From: an uncultured Desulfobacteraceae bacterium
Lineage (GTDB): Bacteria; Desulfobacterota; Desulfobacteria; Desulfobacterales; UBA5852
Length of the DNA stretch: 64,000 nt
Direction: 5' to 3'
Assembly: GCA_913060875.1 (NCBI GenBank)
Contig: CAJXSL010000010.1
Coordinates: 1-64,000 of the forward strand
Part shown: piece by piece, positions 53,638 through 61,269 of the stretch
Layout: every line of letters starts with the position of its first letter
How positions within the stretch are numbered: the stretch's first letter is position 1
The notes under the pieces: generated by a model
What the model saw: only the letters and a program-made list of their open reading frames with translations
What the model was told of the DNA's origin: nothing
Databases searched by the model: none
Translations under genes and position numbers: made by a program

Positions 53638-54252
53638 ATGGCTACATTCAATTTTAAGAAAAGAGAAATCGAGTGCAAAATCGTCTATTATGGGCCCGGA
53701 CGATGCGGCAAGACCACCAATCTCGAGTATATCTTTAAAACCTATAAAAAGCAGATCGCCGGTGAAATGGTCTCCATCGATACCGAAGGTGATCGCACCC
53801 TGTTCTTCGATTTTTTGCCCATGGGTCTGGGAAAAATAAAAGGCTGTGACGTAAAAGTGCAGCTTTATACCGTACCCGGTCAGGTTCAATACAGCTCAAC
53901 GCGCAAGCTTGTCCTGAAAGAGGTTGACGGACTGGTTTTTGTGGCTGACTCGCTTGAAGTCCGGCGTGAAAAAAATATGCTGTCCCTGAAGGACCTCCAC
54001 GAAAATCTCAAATCCTACGGTGCCAGTATTTTCAAAGTACCGTTGGTGATGCAATATAATAAACGGGATCTGGAAGAAGAAGGGATCCCGTTGATGCCGA
54101 TCGAGCGGATGGACCAGGACTTGAATCGCCAACTCAAAGCGCCGTGTTTTAGTGCCAGTGCCATCAAGGGCCAAGGTGTTCCGCAAACCATTACCGAATG
54201 CCTCAAGTTGACTTTGCTGAATTTGCAAAGACAACTCAAATGGGCAAAATAG
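53638..54252 (+). CDS. mglA: MglA-type Ras-like GTPase
   Basis: Small GTPase of the MglA family, which sets cell polarity and drives gliding or type IV pilus switching in other bacteria. 204 residues. P-loop GPGRCGKTTN (20-29), DTEGDRTLFFDFLPMG with the MglA-type switch 1, TVPGQVQY (switch 2), and NKRDLEE for guanine binding. No MglB (roadblock) gene is adjacent; a DUF4388/cNMP protein and a PilZ protein follow, which suggests c-di-GMP or cyclic-nucleotide input. Confidence 0.92.
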   Translation: MATFNFKKREIECKIVYYGPGRCGKTTNLEYIFKTYKKQIAGEMVSIDTEGDRTLFFDFLPMGLGKIKGCDVKVQLYTVPGQVQYSSTRKLVLKEVDGLVFVADSLEVRREKNMLSLKDLHENLKSYGASIFKVPLVMQYNKRDLEEEGIPLMPIERMDQDLNRQLKAPCFSASAIKGQGVPQTITECLKLTLLNLQRQLKWAK

Positions 54253-54264
54253 GCTTATCTACCC

Positions 54265-55449
54265 ATGGCCGATCATGTTGTGCTCTCCGGCAACCTGAGC
54301 TTCCTCAATCTGGCTGAACTCCTTCAGTTGTTAGGCTCCAACAATAGCACGGGCATTCTGAGGATTAACTCGCAATACACAGCCGAACCCGGTATCGTCT
54401 ATTTCCTGAACGGCAACCCGGTGCATTCGCTCAACGCGGAATTGCGCGGTCTTGAGGCCATTTTTTCGCTTTTCGGCTGGATGGAGGGGGAATTTGCCTT
54501 TAGTGATGAACCCTATGACGGTGAAGTCACCATCAACAAGAGCCGCATGGAAATTATCCTGGACGGGTTGCGGATGTTGGATGATGGCGAGATCGAAAAA
54601 GTGGAGCCGGTTACGCTGGCGGCAGAAGTAGCGGCTCCCGCAGAAGAGACCGTAAAAAAATCTTCACTGCCGATCATCAAAGGTCCTTTGGTGGATTATT
54701 TACATGTCGTTGATGAAGAGGAATTCTTTGACGGTGAAGAGATCATCATTGAAGGTAACCACGGCAACTGGATATGGGTGATCCTTGAAGGTACCGTTGA
54801 ATTGTCGCGATCGACGCCCAACGGCCCGATAAAATTTTTGCAAATCAGTGATGGTGCGTTTATCGGGAGTATCAGTTCTCTGCTTTCGGATGACAGCGTG
54901 CGCAATGTTACGGCCCAGGCCATCGGAAATGTGCAGTTGGGCATGCTTGACTCTCAAGGCATGGGAAGTGAATTCAGTCGTCTGACCCCGGAGTTTAGAA
55001 ACATTGTCAGGAGTCTTGACAATCGGTTCAACGAAATCATGAACCGGGCCGCGGCCTGTTACGTTGGTAAAAACGATCCGGCCAAACTGTTGAAGGATAA
55101 GGGCCCCGTCATTAAGGAAGGCAAAAATGACGACAAATCCTTCATCATCACCGGGGGGCGGGCATCTATTGTCAGGAAAACCCAGAACGGTGTCGTTCCA
55201 TTGATCACGGGCCTGGGCAAGGGGGATTTCATCGGCCAAATCCCCTTTCTTGACATGGGATTGGAGCCGACATCCGCCATCGTTGTCGGTGACAAACGCT
55301 TGAAAGTCGCCACCATCGATCAGCAGACGTTACAGGATGAATATGACCAGTTGTCATTGACCTTCAAGAATATGCTGGAAAATATTTCAACCATTATTCT
55401 GGCTACGGCCATGGTGATCTGCGGACTAGAAAAGAAAACCGCCGAATAA
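54265..55449 (+). CDS. DUF4388 / cyclic-nucleotide-binding-like protein
   Basis: 394 residues. The N-terminal 1-110 (LSGNLSFLNLAELLQLLGS, GIVYFLNGNPVHS) is a DUF4388/PATAN-type domain. About 145-260 and 270-390 are two cyclic-nucleotide-binding-like beta-rolls (GEEIIIEGNHGNWIWVILEG; then SFIITGGRASIVRK ... GKGDFIGQIPF). The phosphate-binding RA signature is not obvious, so they may not bind nucleotide. Twelve bases from mglA, same transcript. Confidence 0.8.
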   Translation: MADHVVLSGNLSFLNLAELLQLLGSNNSTGILRINSQYTAEPGIVYFLNGNPVHSLNAELRGLEAIFSLFGWMEGEFAFSDEPYDGEVTINKSRMEIILDGLRMLDDGEIEKVEPVTLAAEVAAPAEETVKKSSLPIIKGPLVDYLHVVDEEEFFDGEEIIIEGNHGNWIWVILEGTVELSRSTPNGPIKFLQISDGAFIGSISSLLSDDSVRNVTAQAIGNVQLGMLDSQGMGSEFSRLTPEFRNIVRSLDNRFNEIMNRAAACYVGKNDPAKLLKDKGPVIKEGKNDDKSFIITGGRASIVRKTQNGVVPLITGLGKGDFIGQIPFLDMGLEPTSAIVVGDKRLKVATIDQQTLQDEYDQLSLTFKNMLENISTIILATAMVICGLEKKTAE

Positions 55450-55485
55450 CTGTCCTGTATTGACTAAGATAACGGGGGAATCGAT

Positions 55486-55833
55486 ATGATATCCGAAAAA
55501 AGAAAACATATGCGCATCAATGCACTCAATCTTTCGCATGTGGCTGTGGACGATCAGGAGGATACGGTCAAACAGGCGATTGGGCGCACCCTGAATGTGT
55601 CTGAGACCGGTATTTTACTGGAAACCCATTTCCCCATCGAGTCGGATCAGAACGTTGAATTGACCCTGGGGTTCGAGGAAAACCTGGTCAGTCTCAGGGG
55701 CAAGGTGATTCATCTGCTGAACGGTGAAACCGGAAAATTCGAGATGGGCATTCAATTTACCGATATCGATGCGCAGGGTACGGAAGTCATCAAGGATTTC
55801 ATCCAGCGGTTTCGAAAACTGACGAAAAAATAG
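55486..55833 (+). CDS. PilZ-domain protein of the MglA module
   Basis: 115 residues. c-di-GMP motifs RKHMR (6-10) and NVSETG (about 44-49) are intact. 36 bp after the DUF4388 gene, likely co-transcribed. Gives the module a probable c-di-GMP sensor. A second PilZ protein lies at 31062. Confidence 0.85.
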   Translation: MISEKRKHMRINALNLSHVAVDDQEDTVKQAIGRTLNVSETGILLETHFPIESDQNVELTLGFEENLVSLRGKVIHLLNGETGKFEMGIQFTDIDAQGTEVIKDFIQRFRKLTKK

Positions 55834-55903
55834 AAAAAACGCCCTGAGCGAATTTTGGGCAACCTGGCAAACAGACTCAATTCCCGGGAGAAACAGGACG
55901 ATT

Positions 55904-56800
55904 ATGAAAACCGCCGTTTATCAGACGAATTTGGAAAAAATGCCCCTCCTCAAACAGGGCAAGGTTCGAGACATCTACGATCTAGGGGACAGCCTCTTAA
56001 TGATTGCGACCGATCGTCTTTCGGCCTTTGATGTGGTGATGCCGGATCCAATCCCGGATAAGGGGAAAATTCTGAACCAGATTTCCATTTTTTGGTTTGA
56101 TGTGATGGCGGATATCGTTCCCAATCATTTAATCGAGTGGGATGTATCGAAATTTCCGGCTGCGTGTCAGCCATATCAGGATCTGCTGGCAGATCGCAGC
56201 ATGGTGGTTAAAAAAGTCGAACCGTTGCCGATTGAGTGCGTTGTGCGGGGCTATATTTCAGGTTCGGGATGGAAATCGTATCAAGAGGACGCTACCATTT
56301 GCGGTATTCCGCTTCCGGAAGGCCTTAGAGAATCGGATAAATTGCCGGAACCTCTGTTTACCCCATCCACCAAAGAAGAAGTCGGTCTGCATGATATCAA
56401 TATCAGTTTCAAAGAAGCGGCCAATCGCGTCGGAAGTGAAATCGCGGAAAAGGTTCGCGACCTGAGCCTGGAAATCTATCGCAAAGGCGTTCAGCTTGCC
56501 GCCGAGAAAGGTATTATTATCGCCGATACCAAATTTGAATTTGGGTTGCTCGATGGCGACATTATATTAATCGATGAGGTTTTGACGCCGGATTCGTCAC
56601 GTTTCTGGCCGCAAGAGGCTTTCGCGCCCGGTGGCCCTCAACCCAGTTTTGATAAACAGTTTGTTCGTGATTATTTGCTTGAAATCGCTTTCAATAAAAT
56701 GCCGCCCGGTCCCAAGCTACCCGAAGATGTCATCGCAAAAACACGTGAAAAATATGTTGAAGCCTTAAAGCTGCTGACCGGATCGACGCATGGATTATAA
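55904..56800 (+). CDS. purC: Phosphoribosylaminoimidazole-succinocarboxamide synthase
   Basis: SAICAR synthase of purine synthesis. 298 residues. [11 protein letters not shown] with [33 protein letters not shown], and [15 protein letters not shown] are typical. ATG with GGGAGAAACAGG upstream. The 3' end overlaps the next gene by 11 bp. Confidence 0.94.
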   Translation: MKTAVYQTNLEKMPLLKQGKVRDIYDLGDSLLMIATDRLSAFDVVMPDPIPDKGKILNQISIFWFDVMADIVPNHLIEWDVSKFPAACQPYQDLLADRSMVVKKVEPLPIECVVRGYISGSGWKSYQEDATICGIPLPEGLRESDKLPEPLFTPSTKEEVGLHDINISFKEAANRVGSEIAEKVRDLSLEIYRKGVQLAAEKGIIIADTKFEFGLLDGDIILIDEVLTPDSSRFWPQEAFAPGGPQPSFDKQFVRDYLLEIAFNKMPPGPKLPEDVIAKTREKYVEALKLLTGSTHGL

Positions 56801-57749
56801 GGCCGAATGGGTCGCAACGGATTCCATCGATAAAACCAATTGTTTGTATCGCATCACTACGCCTCAAGGTAAATTGCCTATTGACGCGTCGGTAAAACGA
56901 ATCGGTCTTTTGTCTCCTGTTGTCGTCAAAAAAGAAACCGATCATTTGGTCGTCGTCAGCGGGTTCAGACGCCTGGAATCCTGTTGCCGGCTAAAATGGC
57001 CCCGCATTCCATGCCAAATTTTGCCCGATGATGTTTCGAAAATAAACTGTGCTGAAATTGCCATTACCGAAAATTTGACGCAACGTCCCCTCAATGTGGT
57101 TGAACAGGCCAGATGCCTGCAGCTTCTAAGTGATGCCGGATGTGACCATCCGCAAGCCATGGCGATTGCCCAGTCCTTGGGTTTGTCTCTGAATCATGCC
57201 TATGCGGCCAAATTGCGAACGGTGCATAGCTGCTCGGAAGCCGTACAAGACGGGATCGTTCAAGGTAAGCTCAGTCTGCCCATTGTCGTGCTGCTTGCCG
57301 AACTTCCCAGTAAAGACGCCGATGCGCTGGCATCGGTATTTATCGGTTTGCCTATGGGCCTTAACAAGCAACGTGAAATTTTACATCACTTAAAAGAAAT
57401 TGCCGCGCGTGACGACATTGCCATCACGGGATTATTTGAGGAAGAGGGGCTTAAGGATATCCTCGCGAGGGATGATATGGATGGCAACCGTAAAGTTGGT
57501 CAAATTCGTTCTTATCTAAAAAAAAGGCGCTATCCCCATTTGATGGACGTCGAAGAACGATTTGAAAATTATTACCGTCAACTTAAATTGGGGACCGGGG
57601 TTAAAATTCAACCGCCGCCCTATTTTGAAGGACCCACTTACACGATGACCATTCGTTTTGACGGATTAGAGGATTTAAAACGTGAAAACGATAATATAGC
57701 CCGGGCCATTGCTGACCCGATGGCGTCCAAATTATTCAATCTGATCTAA
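56790..57749 (+). CDS. ParB/Srx-fold protein overlapping purC
   Basis: 319 residues. N-terminal ParB-like nuclease/CTPase fold: [22 protein letters not shown] (in place of the usual GERR box), [22 protein letters not shown] followed by a helix-turn-helix ([22 protein letters not shown]). No parA beside it, so chromosome partition is unlikely; a transcriptional regulator or a CTP-switch adaptor are options. ATG overlaps the purC stop. Confidence 0.8.
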   Translation: MDYKAEWVATDSIDKTNCLYRITTPQGKLPIDASVKRIGLLSPVVVKKETDHLVVVSGFRRLESCCRLKWPRIPCQILPDDVSKINCAEIAITENLTQRPLNVVEQARCLQLLSDAGCDHPQAMAIAQSLGLSLNHAYAAKLRTVHSCSEAVQDGIVQGKLSLPIVVLLAELPSKDADALASVFIGLPMGLNKQREILHHLKEIAARDDIAITGLFEEEGLKDILARDDMDGNRKVGQIRSYLKKRRYPHLMDVEERFENYYRQLKLGTGVKIQPPPYFEGPTYTMTIRFDGLEDLKRENDNIARAIADPMASKLFNLI

Positions 57750-57905
57750 CCACACTGCCTCCCCCATTGTCTGTATTGCATTCAACCCCGTCGCCGTGAA
57801 CACGACTACCGGTCTATACCTGAAAATAGGCGACCGAACCGGCACATCGGCTGGTTTAATGTAAATACTTTTATGTTCCCGACAATTACTAAATATAAAT
57901 TTTTC

Positions 57906-57933
57906 TTGACATAAAAAGCACAAAAAATGTAAA
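57906..57933 (+). promoter_or_regulatory. Candidate promoter for the second TetR gene
   Basis: TTGACA (57906-57911), a 16-base spacer and TGTAAA (57928-57933), in an AT-rich gap. About 33 bp before the ATG of the TetR gene. Confidence 0.45.
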
Positions 57934-57966
57934 GCAATAAAATCAATAAATCATGTTCATAAAATT

Positions 57967-58596
57967 ATGGGTATACAGGAACGAAAACGGCGAGAACGCG
58001 AGGAACGGCGCCGTGAAATCATGAACGCGGCCCGCAAAGTGTTCTCCCAAAATGGCTTTTCGAAAACGACGATGGAGGACATCGCGCGTGAGGCCGAACT
58101 AAGTCCGGGCACCCTATATCTGTATTTTAAAAATAAAGATGAGCTTTATGCGTCATTGTCGGTGGAGGTTCTAGAGCATTTGCTTGACCGACTGAAGCAT
58201 GTTTATGTGAAAGAGGCCCAAAATCCACAAATGCGCATCAACCATCTCAAACAGACCTTGTTTGGGGTCTATGAGGTGGATCCGTTGATTTTACTTAGCC
58301 TTTTCCACCTCCAATCCAGCGAAATCTTGAAAAATCTTGCCCCTCCAATGTTGACCACCATTCGTGATTTGTCCAAGCAGTCTTTGGAAATCATTTCCAA
58401 AATATTCGCTGAAGGTATTGAAAATCAGGTGTTTATCGAAAAGCACCCGGAAGCCCTTTCCGATGTCATGTGGGCTCTTTTTTCGGGTGTCGTTCTTTGG
58501 GAGGAAAGCAAGCGCATTATCCGTGATAAGCGTGAAGCCAATTCCCCGTCATTTGATACGGCATTCGAAATATTTTCGCGCGGTATCGCTCGGTAA
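57967..58596 (+). CDS. TetR-family transcriptional regulator
   Basis: 209 residues. Basic N-terminus (ERKRREREERRREI), helix-turn-helix at about 20-60 (AARKVFSQNGFSKTTM, SPGTLYLYFKNKDELYAS). The C-terminal domain is helical. Upstream of a spore-photolyase-like gene, separated by 267 bp with no evident feature. Ligand and targets unknown. Confidence 0.88.
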   Translation: MGIQERKRREREERRREIMNAARKVFSQNGFSKTTMEDIAREAELSPGTLYLYFKNKDELYASLSVEVLEHLLDRLKHVYVKEAQNPQMRINHLKQTLFGVYEVDPLILLSLFHLQSSEILKNLAPPMLTTIRDLSKQSLEIISKIFAEGIENQVFIEKHPEALSDVMWALFSGVVLWEESKRIIRDKREANSPSFDTAFEIFSRGIAR

Positions 58597-58863
58597 ACAA
58601 TCCTTTTTGCCCGCCATTAGCTCCCAGCCAAGACAACGAACAGTCTGCCCGACAAGATGTTTGCGTCCGTATAATCAAAATCCGATGTCACGCGCAATTT
58701 GGATTCCAGCGGAGGGAGGCGACGGGCTGATTTACATCGGTCCCATGAACGAAATAAAATACCGACAAGGCTTGCTAAGCGTATGGGAATCCCATAAAAC
58801 TTCAGCCCAAAGACGGGGACTTATGTTGACCCTCAACCTACATTAGCGAAAGTTAAGACATCC

Positions 58864-59964
58864 ATGCCTATCATTGAACACCTGTATATTGACCGTTCCG
58901 TCATCGGGGATCCGCAGGTCAAAACCCTATCCGACCGCCTCAACGTCTCATCTTCCGTCATTGACCATGTGGAAGAACTGTATGGCCTCATAAAATCAGC
59001 TCCCGATCCCGTAAGCGCGGGCAAAAAATTACTTTATCTAACGGCAAACAAGGGTGATTTCGTCCGCAAGTGTCCCGGAACACGGTATTATACATGCTGT
59101 GATTATATGATTTTGCACATCGGCACGTTTTGTACCATGGATTGCGCCTACTGTATTCTGCAATCCTATTTTCACCCACCGATCTTGCAATACTTTGTCA
59201 ATCACAACCAAATGTTTGCGGAACTGGATGCCTTTATAAAAAGTCGCTGTCACCGACGTATCGGAACCGGTGAATATACCGACAGCATGATTTGGGAATT
59301 GTGGACGGATTTATCGCAGAAGCTTATTCCGTATTTCGCCGCCCAATCCCATGCCGTTTTAGAACTCAAAACCAAAACAACTTTTATCAACAATATTCGC
59401 AACCTCAGCCATAAAAGACGAACCATTATGGCATGGTCCGTGAATTCTCCTGAAATGATTCACCGCAATGAGCGGGGTACCGCCAGTTTGGATGCCCGCA
59501 TCGAAGCTGCGGTTCAATGTCAAAATTGGGGGTATCCCCTGGCATTCCATTTCGACCCGCTTGTAGATTATGAAGGTTGCCAGGACGCGTATAGGATGGT
59601 CGTTGATAAAATTTTCAAGAAAATTGATCCTGACAATATCGTTTGGATCAGTTTGGGATCGCTCCGCTACATGCCGGATCTAAAAACAACGATCCAATCG
59701 CGATTTCCAGATTCCAAAATGGTCTACGGTGAGTTTGTTCCCGGGATGGACGGCAAATCACGCTACTTTAAGAGCATTCGTATTGAAATTTATCGTGGTA
59801 TTTTAAATGCCATCCGGCAGTATGCACCCAATGTTACGGTGTATTTTTGCATGGAAAGCGATGAGGTGTGGGAAAAGGTATTTGGCTTTGTGCCCGAAGA
59901 AATGGGCGGTCTCCCCCATATGCTGGACGAGAGTGCCATCAAAGTGTGTGGCTTGTCGCGATAG
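58864..59964 (+). CDS. Spore photoproduct lyase (SPL)-family radical SAM protein
   Basis: 366 residues. Radical SAM cluster CTMDCAYC with Cys90, Cys94 and Cys97, followed by the SPL-like QSYFHPPILQYFVNHN segment. TGEYTDSM, KTKTTFINNI and WSVNSPEMI are conserved family blocks. SPL repairs the UV spore photoproduct in endospores; this organism shows no sign of sporulation, so a different DNA or nucleotide substrate is more likely. Confidence 0.88.
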   Translation: MPIIEHLYIDRSVIGDPQVKTLSDRLNVSSSVIDHVEELYGLIKSAPDPVSAGKKLLYLTANKGDFVRKCPGTRYYTCCDYMILHIGTFCTMDCAYCILQSYFHPPILQYFVNHNQMFAELDAFIKSRCHRRIGTGEYTDSMIWELWTDLSQKLIPYFAAQSHAVLELKTKTTFINNIRNLSHKRRTIMAWSVNSPEMIHRNERGTASLDARIEAAVQCQNWGYPLAFHFDPLVDYEGCQDAYRMVVDKIFKKIDPDNIVWISLGSLRYMPDLKTTIQSRFPDSKMVYGEFVPGMDGKSRYFKSIRIEIYRGILNAIRQYAPNVTVYFCMESDEVWEKVFGFVPEEMGGLPHMLDESAIKVCGLSR

Positions 59965-60187
59965 GGGAGGGGACTCCGAAAAACGGATATGAGGACACCC
60001 GCCATTGATGATTTAAGTAATGAACGATTAGAAGTGGGACATCGTTTCGCTGCCCTCGGTGGCGCATCAGCTGTTTACTTTGAAATATGATATTGCTATT
60101 AATTTGGCGATGCAGCGTATGGTTGAACATTGAAGATATCTTGGCGTAGGGCATAACCTTTAATGGATCTACAACGGTAGACGATAC

Positions 60188-60529
60188 ATGGAACTGGTCG
60201 ATATCATAACACAAGTCAAACACTTGGCCTGTACCCAAAAAAAATATCATGTGGATCGCCATGGAGAATATGTCCAACTGGTCTTTCGTAATACATACCT
60301 GAAGAGTTGGCTGGATAAAATCGAAGCAATTTTGGGGGCTCCTATAAAAAAAGCGGACCAGCCTGTGACGGAGGAATTGGTGGAACTTACCGAAGACTTC
60401 GGAGAAATATTTGATCATCAAACGCTTTTTTTACAAGAAATCGACGATCAGCGTGTCATGGCCATGTTTTGGCCATGGCGAAATCAGGGCATGACAACCT
60501 TAAAGCTAATGATTCTCAATAAAATTTAA
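60188..60529 (+). CDS. Hypothetical protein
   Basis: 113 residues, mixed alpha/beta. Trp and acidic residues are frequent (WLDKIEAILG, FWPWRNQG). No motif recognised. Followed 14 bp later by another hypothetical gene, with which it is probably co-transcribed. Confidence 0.65.
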   Translation: MELVDIITQVKHLACTQKKYHVDRHGEYVQLVFRNTYLKSWLDKIEAILGAPIKKADQPVTEELVELTEDFGEIFDHQTLFLQEIDDQRVMAMFWPWRNQGMTTLKLMILNKI

Positions 60530-60543
60530 AGGATCCGTGTCTT

Positions 60544-61224
60544 TTGGATACCAAAATCAAAACCATCCAAAAATCCCTCCGTATCCGGAAGGTTGATGTG
60601 CAGGAAATATCAAATGGTATTCGTGTTAAATTAAGCGATCCTGGTCTACAGCCATTGAACGTAGATATTTACACCTTACGGACAAATCCGGACCATCTTC
60701 GCGCGAAAATAAAAGGTGCTGAGGATTCTTCCGAGGTATCGGACAGTGACCTGAAGAAAATACGCATCAAACTGCAGAACGATCTCTTGGGGGTTGCCAG
60801 TGTTGGCACGTTTACTTCTTTGGGGCGGAGAGGCGGGTCTCATTATTATTATGCTCATGTTACCATGAGCAAAAAATCAGCTGATCTGGTTTTGATTCAG
60901 AAAGGCGCCCAACATGCTCTTGAGCAGTTGAAAGGGATTGATTCCGGAAGATTTCGAAAAGGGTTGGACTCGTTGGGGCTGCCGCGGTCAAGCAAAGTAA
61001 GGCTGGCCTTGACCCGCATATTCAGGGAATCTGACGATATCGAGGAAATGCTGACCGTCGTTGTCCAAGAAGCCGGCGTTATCGCGAAAACCAGCGATTG
61101 GCGGCTGCTTAAACAGATTAAAGAAGAAAGCGATGTCTCCTATCTCAATATCATTATAGAACTGTTGTGGAAGGCCGTCGCCAAAGAACGTTTGATAAAA
61201 ACCCTCGAAGACATCCACAATTAA
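60544..61224 (+). CDS. Hypothetical protein
   Basis: 226 residues from a TTG start with AAAGGA 11 bases upstream. The N-terminal half is beta-rich (VDVQEISNGIRVKL), the C-terminal half helical. No domain recognised. It follows the previous gene closely and converges on the 823-residue protein gene. Confidence 0.65.
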   Translation: MDTKIKTIQKSLRIRKVDVQEISNGIRVKLSDPGLQPLNVDIYTLRTNPDHLRAKIKGAEDSSEVSDSDLKKIRIKLQNDLLGVASVGTFTSLGRRGGSHYYYAHVTMSKKSADLVLIQKGAQHALEQLKGIDSGRFRKGLDSLGLPRSSKVRLALTRIFRESDDIEEMLTVVVQEAGVIAKTSDWRLLKQIKEESDVSYLNIIIELLWKAVAKERLIKTLEDIHN

Positions 61225-61269
61225 GAGCACTTTTACGCGTTCAATATCCAGCCAGCCTGCACGCCCTTT

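Noticed and set aside
58364-58846. A 160-codon frame overlapping the end of the second tetR gene.
   Set aside because: It overlaps a well supported TetR gene in another frame and has no ribosome binding site.
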